In this document: positions 1-5,854 of the stretch, one piece after another
Numbering within the stretch: the stretch's first letter is position 1
Layout: the number at the start of each line of letters is the position of its first letter
Source: an uncultured bacterium
Lineage (GTDB): Bacteria > Bacillota > Clostridia > Oscillospirales > Acutalibacteraceae
NCBI GenBank assembly: GCA_905215105.1
Contig: CAJMOI010000124.1
Coordinates: 1-5,938 of the forward strand
DNA length: 5,938 nt
Direction of reading: 5' to 3'
The notes under the pieces: generated by a model
Told to the model about the DNA's origin: nothing
Database searches by the model: none
The model's input: only the letters and a program-made list of their open reading frames with translations
Translations under genes and position numbers: made by a program

Positions 1-1462
1 CCGGGGAAGAGCTTCGGGTTTCCGTTCCCGTCAGGACAGCATCCGGATAGGCAAATCCGTGAAGCCGCCGGTCCATCAGCCGGATACCCTGACGCATGGC
101 TTCGGTAATCACTTCCGGCAGACAGGCGCTCAGATTGCAGGGCGTTACCCCCGGGCGATAGGTGGGCTCCACCTCTCCCAGCCGGGTGCTGGCACGGTTT
201 TGCAGAAAGTCCTCCACCCGCTGTGCAGGCGCACGGTACTCCCCGCCGCCAACACGGAACGCGGTTTCTTCCAGTTTCCGCTGGAAATCAATACCGGCCA
301 GCGGGTGCGCACTGCCGAAATCCTCGGGGGCTACCCCCACCAGCAGGGCGGCATTGGCGTTTTTGCCGTCACGGGCGAAACAGCTCATGCCGTTGGTGAC
401 CACTCGTCCCTCTTCGGAAGCCGCCGCCACCACGAACCCGCCGGGACACATACAGAAGGTATACACGCCCCGGCCTGCGGCCACGCCGTTTTCCGGCAAA
501 TGAACCGCCAGCTTATAGTCCGCCGCACCCAGCGCCGGATGCTCTGCCGCCGGGCCATACTGGGCTTGATTGATGAGGCTTTGGGGATGTTCGATCCGGG
601 CGCCCACGGAAAACGCCTTGGCTTCCATATGCAGTCCCGCATCATACAGCATGGAGAAGGTATCCCGGGCACTGTGGCCTACCGCCAGAATCAGGGCGTC
701 TGTTTCAATGATACCCGTTTCCCCGGTGCTTTTTCGGGTCATCACACCGGTGAGACGGCCTTCCCGCACCTGTAAGCCGGTGAGGGTGGTGTGGAAATGG
801 ACCTCTCCCCCCAGCCGGATGATGGTTTCCCGGATGGCTTTCACCGCGCCGGGCAGACGGTCGGTGCCGATATGGGGCTTGGCGTCGGTGAGAATCTGTT
901 CCGGCGCGCCGGCTTTCACAAATTCTTCCAGCACTTTTCTGGCCCGGGGGTCCTTGGTGCCGGTGTTCAGCTTTCCGTCGGAAAAGGTGCCTGCGCCCCC
1001 TTCGCCGAACTGGACGTTGCTTTCCGGGTTCAGCTCCCCGGTGCTCCAGAAGTGCTCCACCGTGCGGCTGCGCTCGTCCACCGGTGCGCCCCGCTCCAAT
1101 ACGATGGGCTTTTGTCCGGCCTGTGCCAGAATCAGCGCTGCAAACAGGCCTGCCGGGCCAAAACCGGCGATCACCGGGCGCTGGGAAAGGGGTTCACAGG
1201 ATGGGAGGCAGTATTCATACGGCTGTGCCAGCTGAATTTTGGAGTCCCGCAGCCGGGACAGCACTTTCTTTTCCCCGTCCACCTGCGCTTCCACGGTACA
1301 GGTAAAGTGCACGTCATTTTTCTTCCGGGCATCCACGGATTTTCGGTACAGGCGCACTTCCCCCAAGGCACTTTCCGGCACTTTCAGCCGCCGGGCAGTC
1401 TGCCGCCGCAGCTCCTTTTCGGTAAAGTCCAAAGGCATGGGGATTTCAGCGATTCGCAGCAT
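1..1462 (-). CDS. FAD-dependent dehydrogenase, COG2509 family (C-terminus beyond left edge)
   Basis: Predicted cytosolic flavoprotein of the COG2509 'NAD(P)/FAD-dependent oxidoreductase' family; substrate and physiological role are not established. The window holds 487 residues without frameshift. Residues 1-90 form a family-typical N-terminal domain with a basic start (FTEKELRRQTARRL). A dinucleotide-binding motif GFGPAG lies at 100-105, followed by the acidic end of the second strand (VLERG, 121-125). The family signature QFGEGGAGTFSDGKL spans 151-165, and a second conserved block FCMCPGGFVVAAASEEG spans 336-352. The visible end, TGTETRSSSP (478-487), matches the conserved stretch shortly before the C-terminal FAD-binding segment, so I infer that only some 50-60 residues are missing. 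The ATG start is supported by AAGGAGG seven bases upstream. The gene overlaps the preceding flavoprotein gene by 17 bp and is the third gene visible in its operon. An internal ATG at codon 9 is a weaker alternative start. Confidence 0.9.
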   Translation of the reverse strand, partial: MLRIAEIPMPLDFTEKELRRQTARRLKVPESALGEVRLYRKSVDARKKNDVHFTCTVEAQVDGEKKVLSRLRDSKIQLAQPYEYCLPSCEPLSQRPVIAGFGPAGLFAALILAQAGQKPIVLERGAPVDERSRTVEHFWSTGELNPESNVQFGEGGAGTFSDGKLNTGTKDPRARKVLEEFVKAGAPEQILTDAKPHIGTDRLPGAVKAIRETIIRLGGEVHFHTTLTGLQVREGRLTGVMTRKSTGETGIIETDALILAVGHSARDTFSMLYDAGLHMEAKAFSVGARIEHPQSLINQAQYGPAAEHPALGAADYKLAVHLPENGVAAGRGVYTFCMCPGGFVVAAASEEGRVVTNGMSCFARDGKNANAALLVGVAPEDFGSAHPLAGIDFQRKLEETAFRVGGGEYRAPAQRVEDFLQNRASTRLGEVEPTYRPGVTPCNLSACLPEVITEAMRQGIRLMDRRLHGFAYPDAVLTGTETRSSSP

Positions 1463-2816
1463 GTGGGTTCCTCCTTCGATTGGGGCGTTTTGGGGACTGG
1501 GGAGCTTTGGGATTTTTGGGGCCGCGGGGCTTTTTTTCCGAAAACAGCAGGCTGCCTGCCGCCGCTTTTCCCGCCGTCATGCCGCTGGCCCACGCCCATT
1601 GCAGGTTATAGCCGCCGCAGTCTCCGTCTATGTTCAAAAGTTCGCCGCACAGGTACAGACCCGGACAGCACAGGGATTCCAGCGTTTCCCCGGAAAGCTC
1701 CTTCAGGGGAACACCCCCTGCCGTTACCTGTGCGCGGCTCCAATCCTGTACGGTTTTAACGGTAAAACGATATTCCTTGACGGTTTGGAGCAGAGTTTCC
1801 ATCTCTTTTGGGGACAAAGTTTCCAGCGAGCCGTTCCGGGAAAGGCATTCCCGGACCATCTGCCGCCCCACTGCCAGATGGAGCATTCCCGCCAGACAAT
1901 CGGAAATTTCGCTTTTGGGCAGCAATCGCTGTCTCCGGTGCAGCATGGCCAGCAGCTCCGGCTGGGACTGCTCCGGAAGCAGATCCAGAGAGAAAATCAG
2001 TTCTGAAACAGGCTTTCCCTTTACGGTGCGGAAATGGCTCCACTCCGACGCCATCCGGGACAACTGAAACACGCAGATTCCGGACAGTCCATATTCGGTG
2101 AACTGGATTTCCCCGGTTTCCTGTCCCAGCATTTTCCCGTCCCCCAAAAGGGTGACTGTTCCCCGGCAGCGTGCGCCTTTCAGAGATTTGCACCGCTTGT
2201 CCTCTTTGCAGATCACCGGCACCAGCGCCGGGAAACAGGGGGTACAGCTGTGGCCAAGGGACTGAGCCAGTGCGTACCCGCTGCCGTCGGAGCCCAGTTG
2301 GGGCGCCGCTTTTCCGCTTGCGGCCAGAATGACCCGCTGTGCCAGCACCTCTTCCCCATTTCGGGCGCGGAGACGGAAGCCGGACTTCTCCCGGATGATT
2401 TCCGCGGTATACCAGTCACAGGCCACTTCCCCGCCCAGACTTTCCAGCTGTTCCATCAGCAGAGACAGCACTGACGCGGCCTGCCCGCTGTTGGGATAGA
2501 CCCGGCCCTCGTCCTCTTCCCGGCACAAAAGCCCCAGAGACTGAAAACGGCGGACAACCGTCTGGGAAGAGCAGTTTCCCAGAACCGTCGCCGCCGCCTT
2601 GGTATCGCCGTGAAACCGGAAAGGTTCCGACTTCCTGTTTGTGAGATTGCACCGGCCGTTTCCGGTGGCCAGCAGCTTTTTCCCCGGCTTTTGGGCGCCT
2701 TCCAGCACCAGCACACGGGCCGGAACATGACGCCGCCGGAATTCTTCCGCTGCGGTGAGGGCAGCCATCAGACCGGATGCACCGCCGCCCACCACTGCAA
2801 TTTCTGCTTCTTTCAC
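1446..2816 (-). CDS. HI0933/BaiN-like NAD(P)/FAD-dependent oxidoreductase
   Basis: Predicted soluble flavoprotein of the HI0933 family (COG2081), variously annotated as BaiN-like or aminoacetone oxidase family; the true substrate is generally unknown. The 456-residue product begins with the FAD-binding motif VVGGGASG (8-15) and the acidic strand end VLVLEG (35-40). The family signature GKKLLATGNGRCNLTN spans 45-60. The conserved C-terminal block includes VTAGGV (364-369), GLYLCGELLNIDGDCGGYN (386-404) and the FAD-contacting WAWASGMTAG (407-416). Residues 426-456 form a basic, proline-rich tail (KKPRGPKNPKAP...RRRNPHAANR) beyond the usual end of the family fold. The start is GTG, with its bases shared with the stop of the upstream membrane-protein gene (GTGA). 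No good ribosome binding site precedes it, so translation probably depends on coupling. The stop lies 17 bp inside the next gene. Confidence 0.92.
   Translation of the reverse strand: MKEAEIAVVGGGASGLMAALTAAEEFRRRHVPARVLVLEGAQKPGKKLLATGNGRCNLTNRKSEPFRFHGDTKAAATVLGNCSSQTVVRRFQSLGLLCREEDEGRVYPNSGQAASVLSLLMEQLESLGGEVACDWYTAEIIREKSGFRLRARNGEEVLAQRVILAASGKAAPQLGSDGSGYALAQSLGHSCTPCFPALVPVICKEDKRCKSLKGARCRGTVTLLGDGKMLGQETGEIQFTEYGLSGICVFQLSRMASEWSHFRTVKGKPVSELIFSLDLLPEQSQPELLAMLHRRQRLLPKSEISDCLAGMLHLAVGRQMVRECLSRNGSLETLSPKEMETLLQTVKEYRFTVKTVQDWSRAQVTAGGVPLKELSGETLESLCCPGLYLCGELLNIDGDCGGYNLQWAWASGMTAGKAAAGSLLFSEKKPRGPKNPKAPQSPKRPNRRRNPHAANR
1470..1476 (-). promoter_or_regulatory. Ribosome binding site of the COG2509 gene, inside the upstream coding region
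   Basis: AAGGAGG, a near-perfect Shine-Dalgarno sequence, sits seven bases before the ATG at 1462. It lies wholly within the last codons of the upstream flavoprotein gene, where AGG AGG encodes two arginines of its basic tail. It fixes the start of the downstream gene and suggests translational coupling. Confidence 0.85.
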
Positions 2817-3304
2817 AGGAATGCCCCCAGAACGCCGTAGGACACCAGCAGCATAATGATATCTGCGCCCAGAGTGCCCAGACCGATGGAAAGCATGGAG
2901 TTTTTAAAGGGCATCCGCAGCAGGGAAGCCACCAGCGCGCCGGTCCACGCGCCGGTTCCCGGCAGAGGGATTGCTACAAAGATAAACAGACCCAGGGTTT
3001 TGTACCGGGTAATTTTTTCCGACTTGGCCATGCCCTTTTCTTCCAGTTTATTCACCAGCTTGACAAACCGGGTGTTCCGCATCCAGTCGAAAATTTTGTT
3101 GATGAACAGCAGAATGAAGGGAATGGGCAGCAGGGTGCAGATTCCGCAGATGAAAAAGGCCCGCCACATATCCACGCCCAGAAGGGTGGCTGCCAGCATC
3201 CCGCCCCGCAGCTCCAGAATGGGCAGCGCGGAAATCAGGGCGATGACAAATTCGGCGGGAATGGACTTGAGAGATTCGGTCAATGCTTGTACAATGGCTT
3301 CCAT
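2813..3304 (-). CDS. COG2426 small multidrug-export-like membrane protein
   Basis: Integral membrane protein of the COG2426 / Sm_multidrug_ex family, at the family's usual size (163 aa). Despite the name, transport of drugs is not well established for this family, which is distantly reminiscent of DedA/SNARE-associated proteins. About four hydrophobic segments are visible, at roughly residues 18-42, 46-70, 104-127 and 135-162. Between the second and third lies a charged cytosolic stretch (KLVNKLEEKGMAKSEKITRYK, about 82-102). Family motifs are ALPILELRGG (26-35) and AIPLPGTGAWTGAL (111-124). The ATG start has GGAGGAG nine bases upstream. It is the first gene of a compact operon: its TGA overlaps the GTG of the following flavoprotein gene. 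A membrane partner for the two flavoproteins downstream is conceivable but is only suggested by the layout. Confidence 0.88.
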   Translation of the reverse strand: MEAIVQALTESLKSIPAEFVIALISALPILELRGGMLAATLLGVDMWRAFFICGICTLLPIPFILLFINKIFDWMRNTRFVKLVNKLEEKGMAKSEKITRYKTLGLFIFVAIPLPGTGAWTGALVASLLRMPFKNSMLSIGLGTLGADIIMLLVSYGVLGAFL

Positions 3305-3312
3305 ACAGGCAA

Positions 3313-3320
3313 GCTCCTCC
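3313..3320 (-). promoter_or_regulatory. Ribosome binding site of the COG2426 gene
   Basis: GGAGGAGC lies eight bases before the ATG at 3304 and supports that start over any longer reading of the frame. Confidence 0.7.
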
Positions 3321-3374
3321 GTTTCTGTTTTGGAAAGCGCCCGGAATAGGGCGGTTTCGTGATTTTTTGACTGT

Positions 3375-3398
3375 GACCTTTAGTATACCCGAAAGGTC
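3375..3398 (-). promoter_or_regulatory. Candidate promoter -10 within a 24-bp dyad (possible operator)
   Basis: On the minus strand TATACT (3387 to 3382) is the best -10 candidate upstream of the COG2426 operon, giving a leader of about 70 nt. It lies between perfect 7-bp inverted arms, GACCTTT and AAAGGTC, separated by 10 bp. No good -35 hexamer is found 16-18 bp upstream (AATATA at 17 bp). The site may therefore be a regulated promoter, or the real promoter may lie elsewhere. A protein binding the dyad would cover the -10 and would be expected to repress. Confidence 0.35.
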
Positions 3399-3432
3399 GG
3401 TATGTATATTTCTGATTTAGAATTATTTTGAC

Positions 3433-3474
3433 TTTCAGCGGCCGCACAGGTTCCGGCTGAAAATACAGGCCGCT
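3433..3474. repeat. Two overlapping inverted repeats in the intergenic region
   Basis: TTTCAGC (3433-3439) pairs with GCTGAAA (3456-3462), and AGCGGCC (3437-3443) pairs with GGCCGCT (3468-3474). The two left arms share three bases (AGC), so the two hairpins exclude each other. The region lies between the YbjN-gene terminator and the candidate promoter of the next operon. It may be transcribed only by read-through, so the role is unknown. Confidence 0.4.
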
Positions 3475-3492
3475 TTTGTCGGTTTTGGAGAC

Positions 3493-3530
3493 AAAAAAGG
3501 GCCCTGCCGGGCTTTTTACCCGGCAGGGCC
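3493..3530 (-). terminator. Strong intrinsic terminator after the YbjN-like gene
   Basis: A perfect 12-bp GC-rich stem (3500-3511 with 3519-3530, GGCCCTGCCGGG on the plus strand) closes a 7-nt loop. On the minus strand it is followed by six T residues (3498 to 3493), a classical Rho-independent terminator about 18 bp past the stop codon. The opposite side carries a T8 run too (3534-3542 region), so it could also stop plus-strand transcription. Confidence 0.93.
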
Positions 3531-3547
3531 TGAATTTTTTTTGCAAA

Positions 3548-3973
3548 TCAGGTCCAGAGAGACTTCATCAGCTCGGGATAGGCATCATCGCAGATGTTCA
3601 GCGCCCGAAGCATGATTTCACGGCAGACGAGGCCGATGCTGCCCTCACGGAACGGCGTGTCGATTTCCAGCTGGATGGTGTTGTCATCCGTATCCAGACA
3701 GAACTTTGCGAAACGGTACTTGTTGTTCAGGTCGTTGACCACCTTGATCATCTTATTGATCTTGGGTTCCGGCACCTTGACGATATCGAAGATCCGCAGG
3801 GCCACATCCTCGTTGTCAGCGGAAAAAATGAACTGCATGACAATGTCGGACATATTCTCGCCGCCAAAGCTGACCACCAGACGGTCTTTGCCGCTTTCCG
3901 TCTCGCCCTTGTAATTGTACTTCAGCTCATGGGCTTCCAGATCGTTGATGAATTCCTGTGTTGCAAGATGCAT
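3548..3973 (-). CDS. YbjN-like domain protein
   Basis: Small soluble acidic protein of 141 residues that resembles the YbjN family, which has a type III secretion chaperone-like alpha/beta fold. Members are often named 'sensory transduction regulators', but the biochemical role is unknown in Firmicutes. The visible pattern fits: an N-terminal helix (ATQEFINDLEAHELKY, 4-19), paired strands (DRLVVSFGG 30-38; SDIVMQFIFS 42-51), a polar helix with a Pro-Glu-Pro turn (KVPEPKINKMIKVVNDLNNKY, 66-86), and strands leading into the C-terminal helix (GSIGLVCREIMLRALNICDDAYPELMKSLW, 111-140). No signal peptide or membrane segment is present. The ATG has AAGGGGG seven bases upstream. It is monocistronic, with its own strong promoter and a strong terminator. 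Assignment is by pattern recognition only. Confidence 0.75.
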   Translation of the reverse strand: MHLATQEFINDLEAHELKYNYKGETESGKDRLVVSFGGENMSDIVMQFIFSADNEDVALRIFDIVKVPEPKINKMIKVVNDLNNKYRFAKFCLDTDDNTIQLEIDTPFREGSIGLVCREIMLRALNICDDAYPELMKSLWT

Positions 3974-3980
3974 AAAACAA

Positions 3981-3987
3981 CCCCCTT
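3981..3987 (-). promoter_or_regulatory. Ribosome binding site of the YbjN-like gene
   Basis: AAGGGGG with a 7-base spacer to the ATG at 3973; a strong site that fixes the start. Confidence 0.75.
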
Positions 3988-4014
3988 CTCAAGTCCTCGT
4001 CTTATCGATTTCCT

Positions 4015-4028
4015 ACAGATTTCTCTGT
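4015..4028 (-). other. Small GAAA-tetraloop hairpin at the 5' end of the YbjN-like mRNA
   Basis: On the minus strand ACAGA-GAAA-TCTGT can form a 5-bp stem with a GNRA tetraloop. It begins within one to three bases of the transcription start expected from the promoter at 4036-4063, so it would sit at the extreme 5' end of the message, where hairpins can slow decay. The stem is short and A/T-rich, so stability is modest. Confidence 0.35.
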
Positions 4029-4035
4029 GTATCTC

Positions 4036-4063
4036 ATTATAACGCTTTTTTGAGAAAAGTCAA
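4036..4063 (-). promoter_or_regulatory. Sigma-A-type promoter of the YbjN-like gene
   Basis: The -35 TTGACT (4063 to 4058) and a consensus -10 TATAAT (4041 to 4036) are separated by 16 bp. The region is AT-rich. Expected transcription start is near 4028-4030, giving a leader of about 55 nt. It lies downstream of the tadA stop codon, giving the YbjN-like gene independent transcription. Confidence 0.85.
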
Positions 4064-4115
4064 TAGTTTTTCATCGTAAATCAATCATTTTATCCTAATA
4101 TTGCCAATCTTTTAC

Positions 4116-4598
4116 TTAAAATGCCTTTTTCCGCTTTTCCCGCAGGCGGCGGAAAAAGTCCCGCAGGAGTCCGGCGGCGGCTTCTTCCAGAAAACCGGAA
4201 AACACCTGAGGATGGTGGTTATAGGGCATGGCAAACAGGTCGGTGACGGAACCGCAGGAACCGGCTTTCGGGTCGCTGGCGCCGAACACCACCCGGGGAA
4301 TCCGGGCGTTGATAATGGCTCCGGCACACATGGGGCAGGGCTCCAACGTCACATACAGCTCACACTGCCACAGCCGCCAGCCGCCCAGCGCCCGACAGGC
4401 TCCGTCAATGGCTTCCAGCTCCGCATGGCACAGGGCGTTTTTGTCCCGCTCCCGCCGGTTCCGGCCTTCAGAAATGATTTTCCCCTGATACACCACCACG
4501 GCTCCCACCGGCACTTCTCCCTCTTCCCCGGCTTCTCTCGCCAGCTCCAGTGCCCGGAGCATGGGCTCCCGTGCCGGGATGAATTCCAGCTCCGTCAT
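4116..4598 (-). CDS. tadA: tRNA-specific adenosine deaminase TadA
   Basis: Deaminates adenosine 34 of tRNA-Arg(ACG) to inosine, allowing one tRNA to read several CGN codons; normally essential in bacteria. The 160-residue product has the complete zinc-dependent deaminase core. This comprises the N-terminal EVPVGAVVV (28-36), the catalytic HAE motif in CHAELEAI (H58, E60), and the zinc-binding PCPMC (C88, C91) within TLEPCPMCAGAI. The RIPRVVFGASDPKAGSCGS stretch (99-117) is typical of TadA rather than of cytidine deaminases. The C-terminus ends in a basic tail (RRLREKRKKAF). The frame stays open 49 codons upstream, but those residues lie inside the protease gene and do not resemble TadA. The ATG at 4598 gives normal length and forms an ATGA overlap with the upstream stop, with a GGGGAG-like site about 11 bases before it. 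Translation is probably coupled to the protease gene. Confidence 0.96.
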   Translation of the reverse strand: MTELEFIPAREPMLRALELAREAGEEGEVPVGAVVVYQGKIISEGRNRRERDKNALCHAELEAIDGACRALGGWRLWQCELYVTLEPCPMCAGAIINARIPRVVFGASDPKAGSCGSVTDLFAMPYNHHPQVFSGFLEEAAAGLLRDFFRRLREKRKKAF

Positions 4599-5671
4599 GA
4601 TATCAGACTCTCCCCGGCCACTGCCAGGAACAGCAGCAAAAATACGATAAATCCGGGATTCAGAGTAAAAGCTCCCGTGCGGGCGGAAAGGGACAGCATC
4701 TGAGGCTGCTGCTCCATGGGATTCCGGCGGAACCGCTGGCCGCACAGAGTTTTCATCAGGATCAGCGCAATCAGGCCCACCAGCATCAGGCCGAGGAACA
4801 GCGCAGTATTCACCTGATCGTAAACCGATTCGGGCAGCGTGTTGCCCAGATATTCAAACAACAGAGAAAGAGCGTTGTTCAGGCCGTGAATGAAAATGGG
4901 AATCCACAGGTTATTGGTGCGGATCATCAGCCAGCCCAGCACCAGTCCTACCAGAAATGCAAAGGGCAGCTGGACATAGTTCATGTGGAACATTCCAAAC
5001 AGCAGCGCCGAACCCACGACTGCAAAGCCGTTGCCGTATTTGCGCAGCTGGGAGAGAATGACGCCCCGGAAGGCGAACTCTTCCACCAATGCCGGTATAA
5101 TGGAAATGCTGATGACATTGAGAATGGAGGCCAGAATCGTATCCGCTTCCGGACTTTCCGGGAAAGTGGTGTTGTAGCCCATTTCATCGAGGAAGGTCAC
5201 CACCATATTGGTGGGAATATTGGAAAACATGCAGAAGCCCACGCCAAACAACACACAGAGCACTGCGGTACCGATGCCCACTTTTTCAAAGCGGAATGTA
5301 TCGTTGACTGGAAGCTTCATCAGCGTGAGGCACAGCAGGAAGGGCAGCACTACGGCAATAATATAAACCACACAATTGAGCAGATAGTACATGGTGGGCG
5401 ATAAGTAAGCACTGTCGTACAGGTCAAACCGCAGGGGGTATCCGATACCGCTCAGCACGCCGAACAGGACCTGTGCCAGAACTACCATCAATAGCTGAAT
5501 CCCGATGGAACCCCAGCCCATTACATTGGAAATATGTCTCAGCTTTTTCTTTTCCTGATATTCCGGCCGCTCCCAATAGGGGACCTGAGGCGGAAAGGGA
5601 TTATTTCCCGGAAAGGGGCTGTTCTGCGGCCAGCCGCCGTTTTGATTATAATTGGGGGGTACCCTGTTCAT
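4595..5671 (-). CDS. CPBP-family (CAAX/Abi) intramembrane metalloprotease
   Basis: Polytopic membrane protein of the CPBP family, related to Rce1-type glutamate intramembrane proteases; the substrate is unknown. From the chosen start it has 358 residues. The catalytic motifs are all present: EEFAFR (E197, E198, R202), FGMFH (H229), and HGLNN near the end of the core (H262, N266). Several hydrophobic segments precede and follow, including a final one at about 339-354. The first 45 residues are an unusual cytosolic tail rich in Pro and Asn (NYNQNGGWPQNSPFPGNNPF). The start at 5671 is preferred because AAAGGA lies 11 bases upstream. An in-frame ATG at 5713 would add 14 residues (MSSENVRKERTGVS) but has no ribosome binding site. 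It is the first gene of a unit with tadA, sharing ATGA. Confidence 0.9.
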   Translation of the reverse strand: MNRVPPNYNQNGGWPQNSPFPGNNPFPPQVPYWERPEYQEKKKLRHISNVMGWGSIGIQLLMVVLAQVLFGVLSGIGYPLRFDLYDSAYLSPTMYYLLNCVVYIIAVVLPFLLCLTLMKLPVNDTFRFEKVGIGTAVLCVLFGVGFCMFSNIPTNMVVTFLDEMGYNTTFPESPEADTILASILNVISISIIPALVEEFAFRGVILSQLRKYGNGFAVVGSALLFGMFHMNYVQLPFAFLVGLVLGWLMIRTNNLWIPIFIHGLNNALSLLFEYLGNTLPESVYDQVNTALFLGLMLVGLIALILMKTLCGQRFRRNPMEQQPQMLSLSARTGAFTLNPGFIVFLLLFLAVAGESLIS

Positions 5672-5682
5672 CGATACACCAG

Positions 5683-5688
5683 TCCTTT
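5683..5688 (-). promoter_or_regulatory. Ribosome binding site favouring the 5671 start of the CPBP gene
   Basis: AAAGGA lies 11 bases before the ATG at 5671. The spacing is slightly long, but the alternative ATG at 5713 is preceded only by CTAAACGAAA, which has no Shine-Dalgarno match. Confidence 0.5.
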
Positions 5689-5754
5689 CTTTCCTGACGT
5701 TCTCGCTTGACATTTTCGTTTAGCGTAATCGCCACTGTCTCGCTTTATCTATTT

Positions 5755-5784
5755 ATTATGCATCATCCTGTCATCCGCTGTCAA
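5755..5784 (-). promoter_or_regulatory. Sigma-A-type promoter of the CPBP-tadA unit
   Basis: A consensus -35 TTGACA (5784 to 5779) and a -10 CATAAT (5760 to 5755) are separated by 18 bp. The expected start near 5748 gives a leader of about 75 nt to the 5671 ATG, or about 35 nt to the 5713 ATG. No other promoter of this quality is seen upstream of tadA. Confidence 0.8.
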
Positions 5785-5854
5785 TGAAAACCGAAAAGAA
5801 TTCACAAACCGCCTGAAAATACCGCGCCCTATTTTTCCTTTGCCTAATGCGGCA

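Noticed and set aside
59..1759. Long plus-strand open frames (238 and 322 codons) opposite the flavoprotein genes
   Set aside because: They lie antisense to clearly recognisable flavoprotein genes, show no family resemblance, have low-complexity His/Pro/Gly/Arg composition, and lack good ribosome binding sites. They are shadows of GC-rich coding DNA.
2777..3349. Plus-strand open frame of 190 codons opposite the COG2426 gene
   Set aside because: Its Gln/His/Gly-rich translation is the typical antisense shadow of a hydrophobic membrane protein; the minus-strand frame has real family motifs and a ribosome binding site.
3382..3412. A MerR-type promoter with a 19-bp spacer before the COG2426 operon
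   Set aside because: At 19 bp upstream of TATACT the hexamer is GAAATA, not a -35, and the dyad encloses the -10 rather than lying between -35 and -10.
4046..4115. A terminator after tadA
   Set aside because: I looked for a GC-rich stem followed by T residues between the tadA stop and the next promoter and found only weak AT-rich complementarity. Read-through into the YbjN-like gene is possible.
4101..4703. Plus-strand open frame of 200 codons opposite tadA
   Set aside because: The minus strand encodes a complete TadA with HAE and PCPMC motifs; the plus frame has no recognisable domain or start signal.
4599..4745. N-terminal extension of TadA by 49 residues
   Set aside because: The added residues overlap the protease gene in another frame, do not resemble TadA, and exceed the family length. 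The ATG in the ATGA overlap is better.
5672..5713. Upstream ATG for the CPBP gene (14 extra residues)
   Set aside because: There is no Shine-Dalgarno sequence before it, while the ATG at 5671 has AAAGGA. It is kept only as an alternative.
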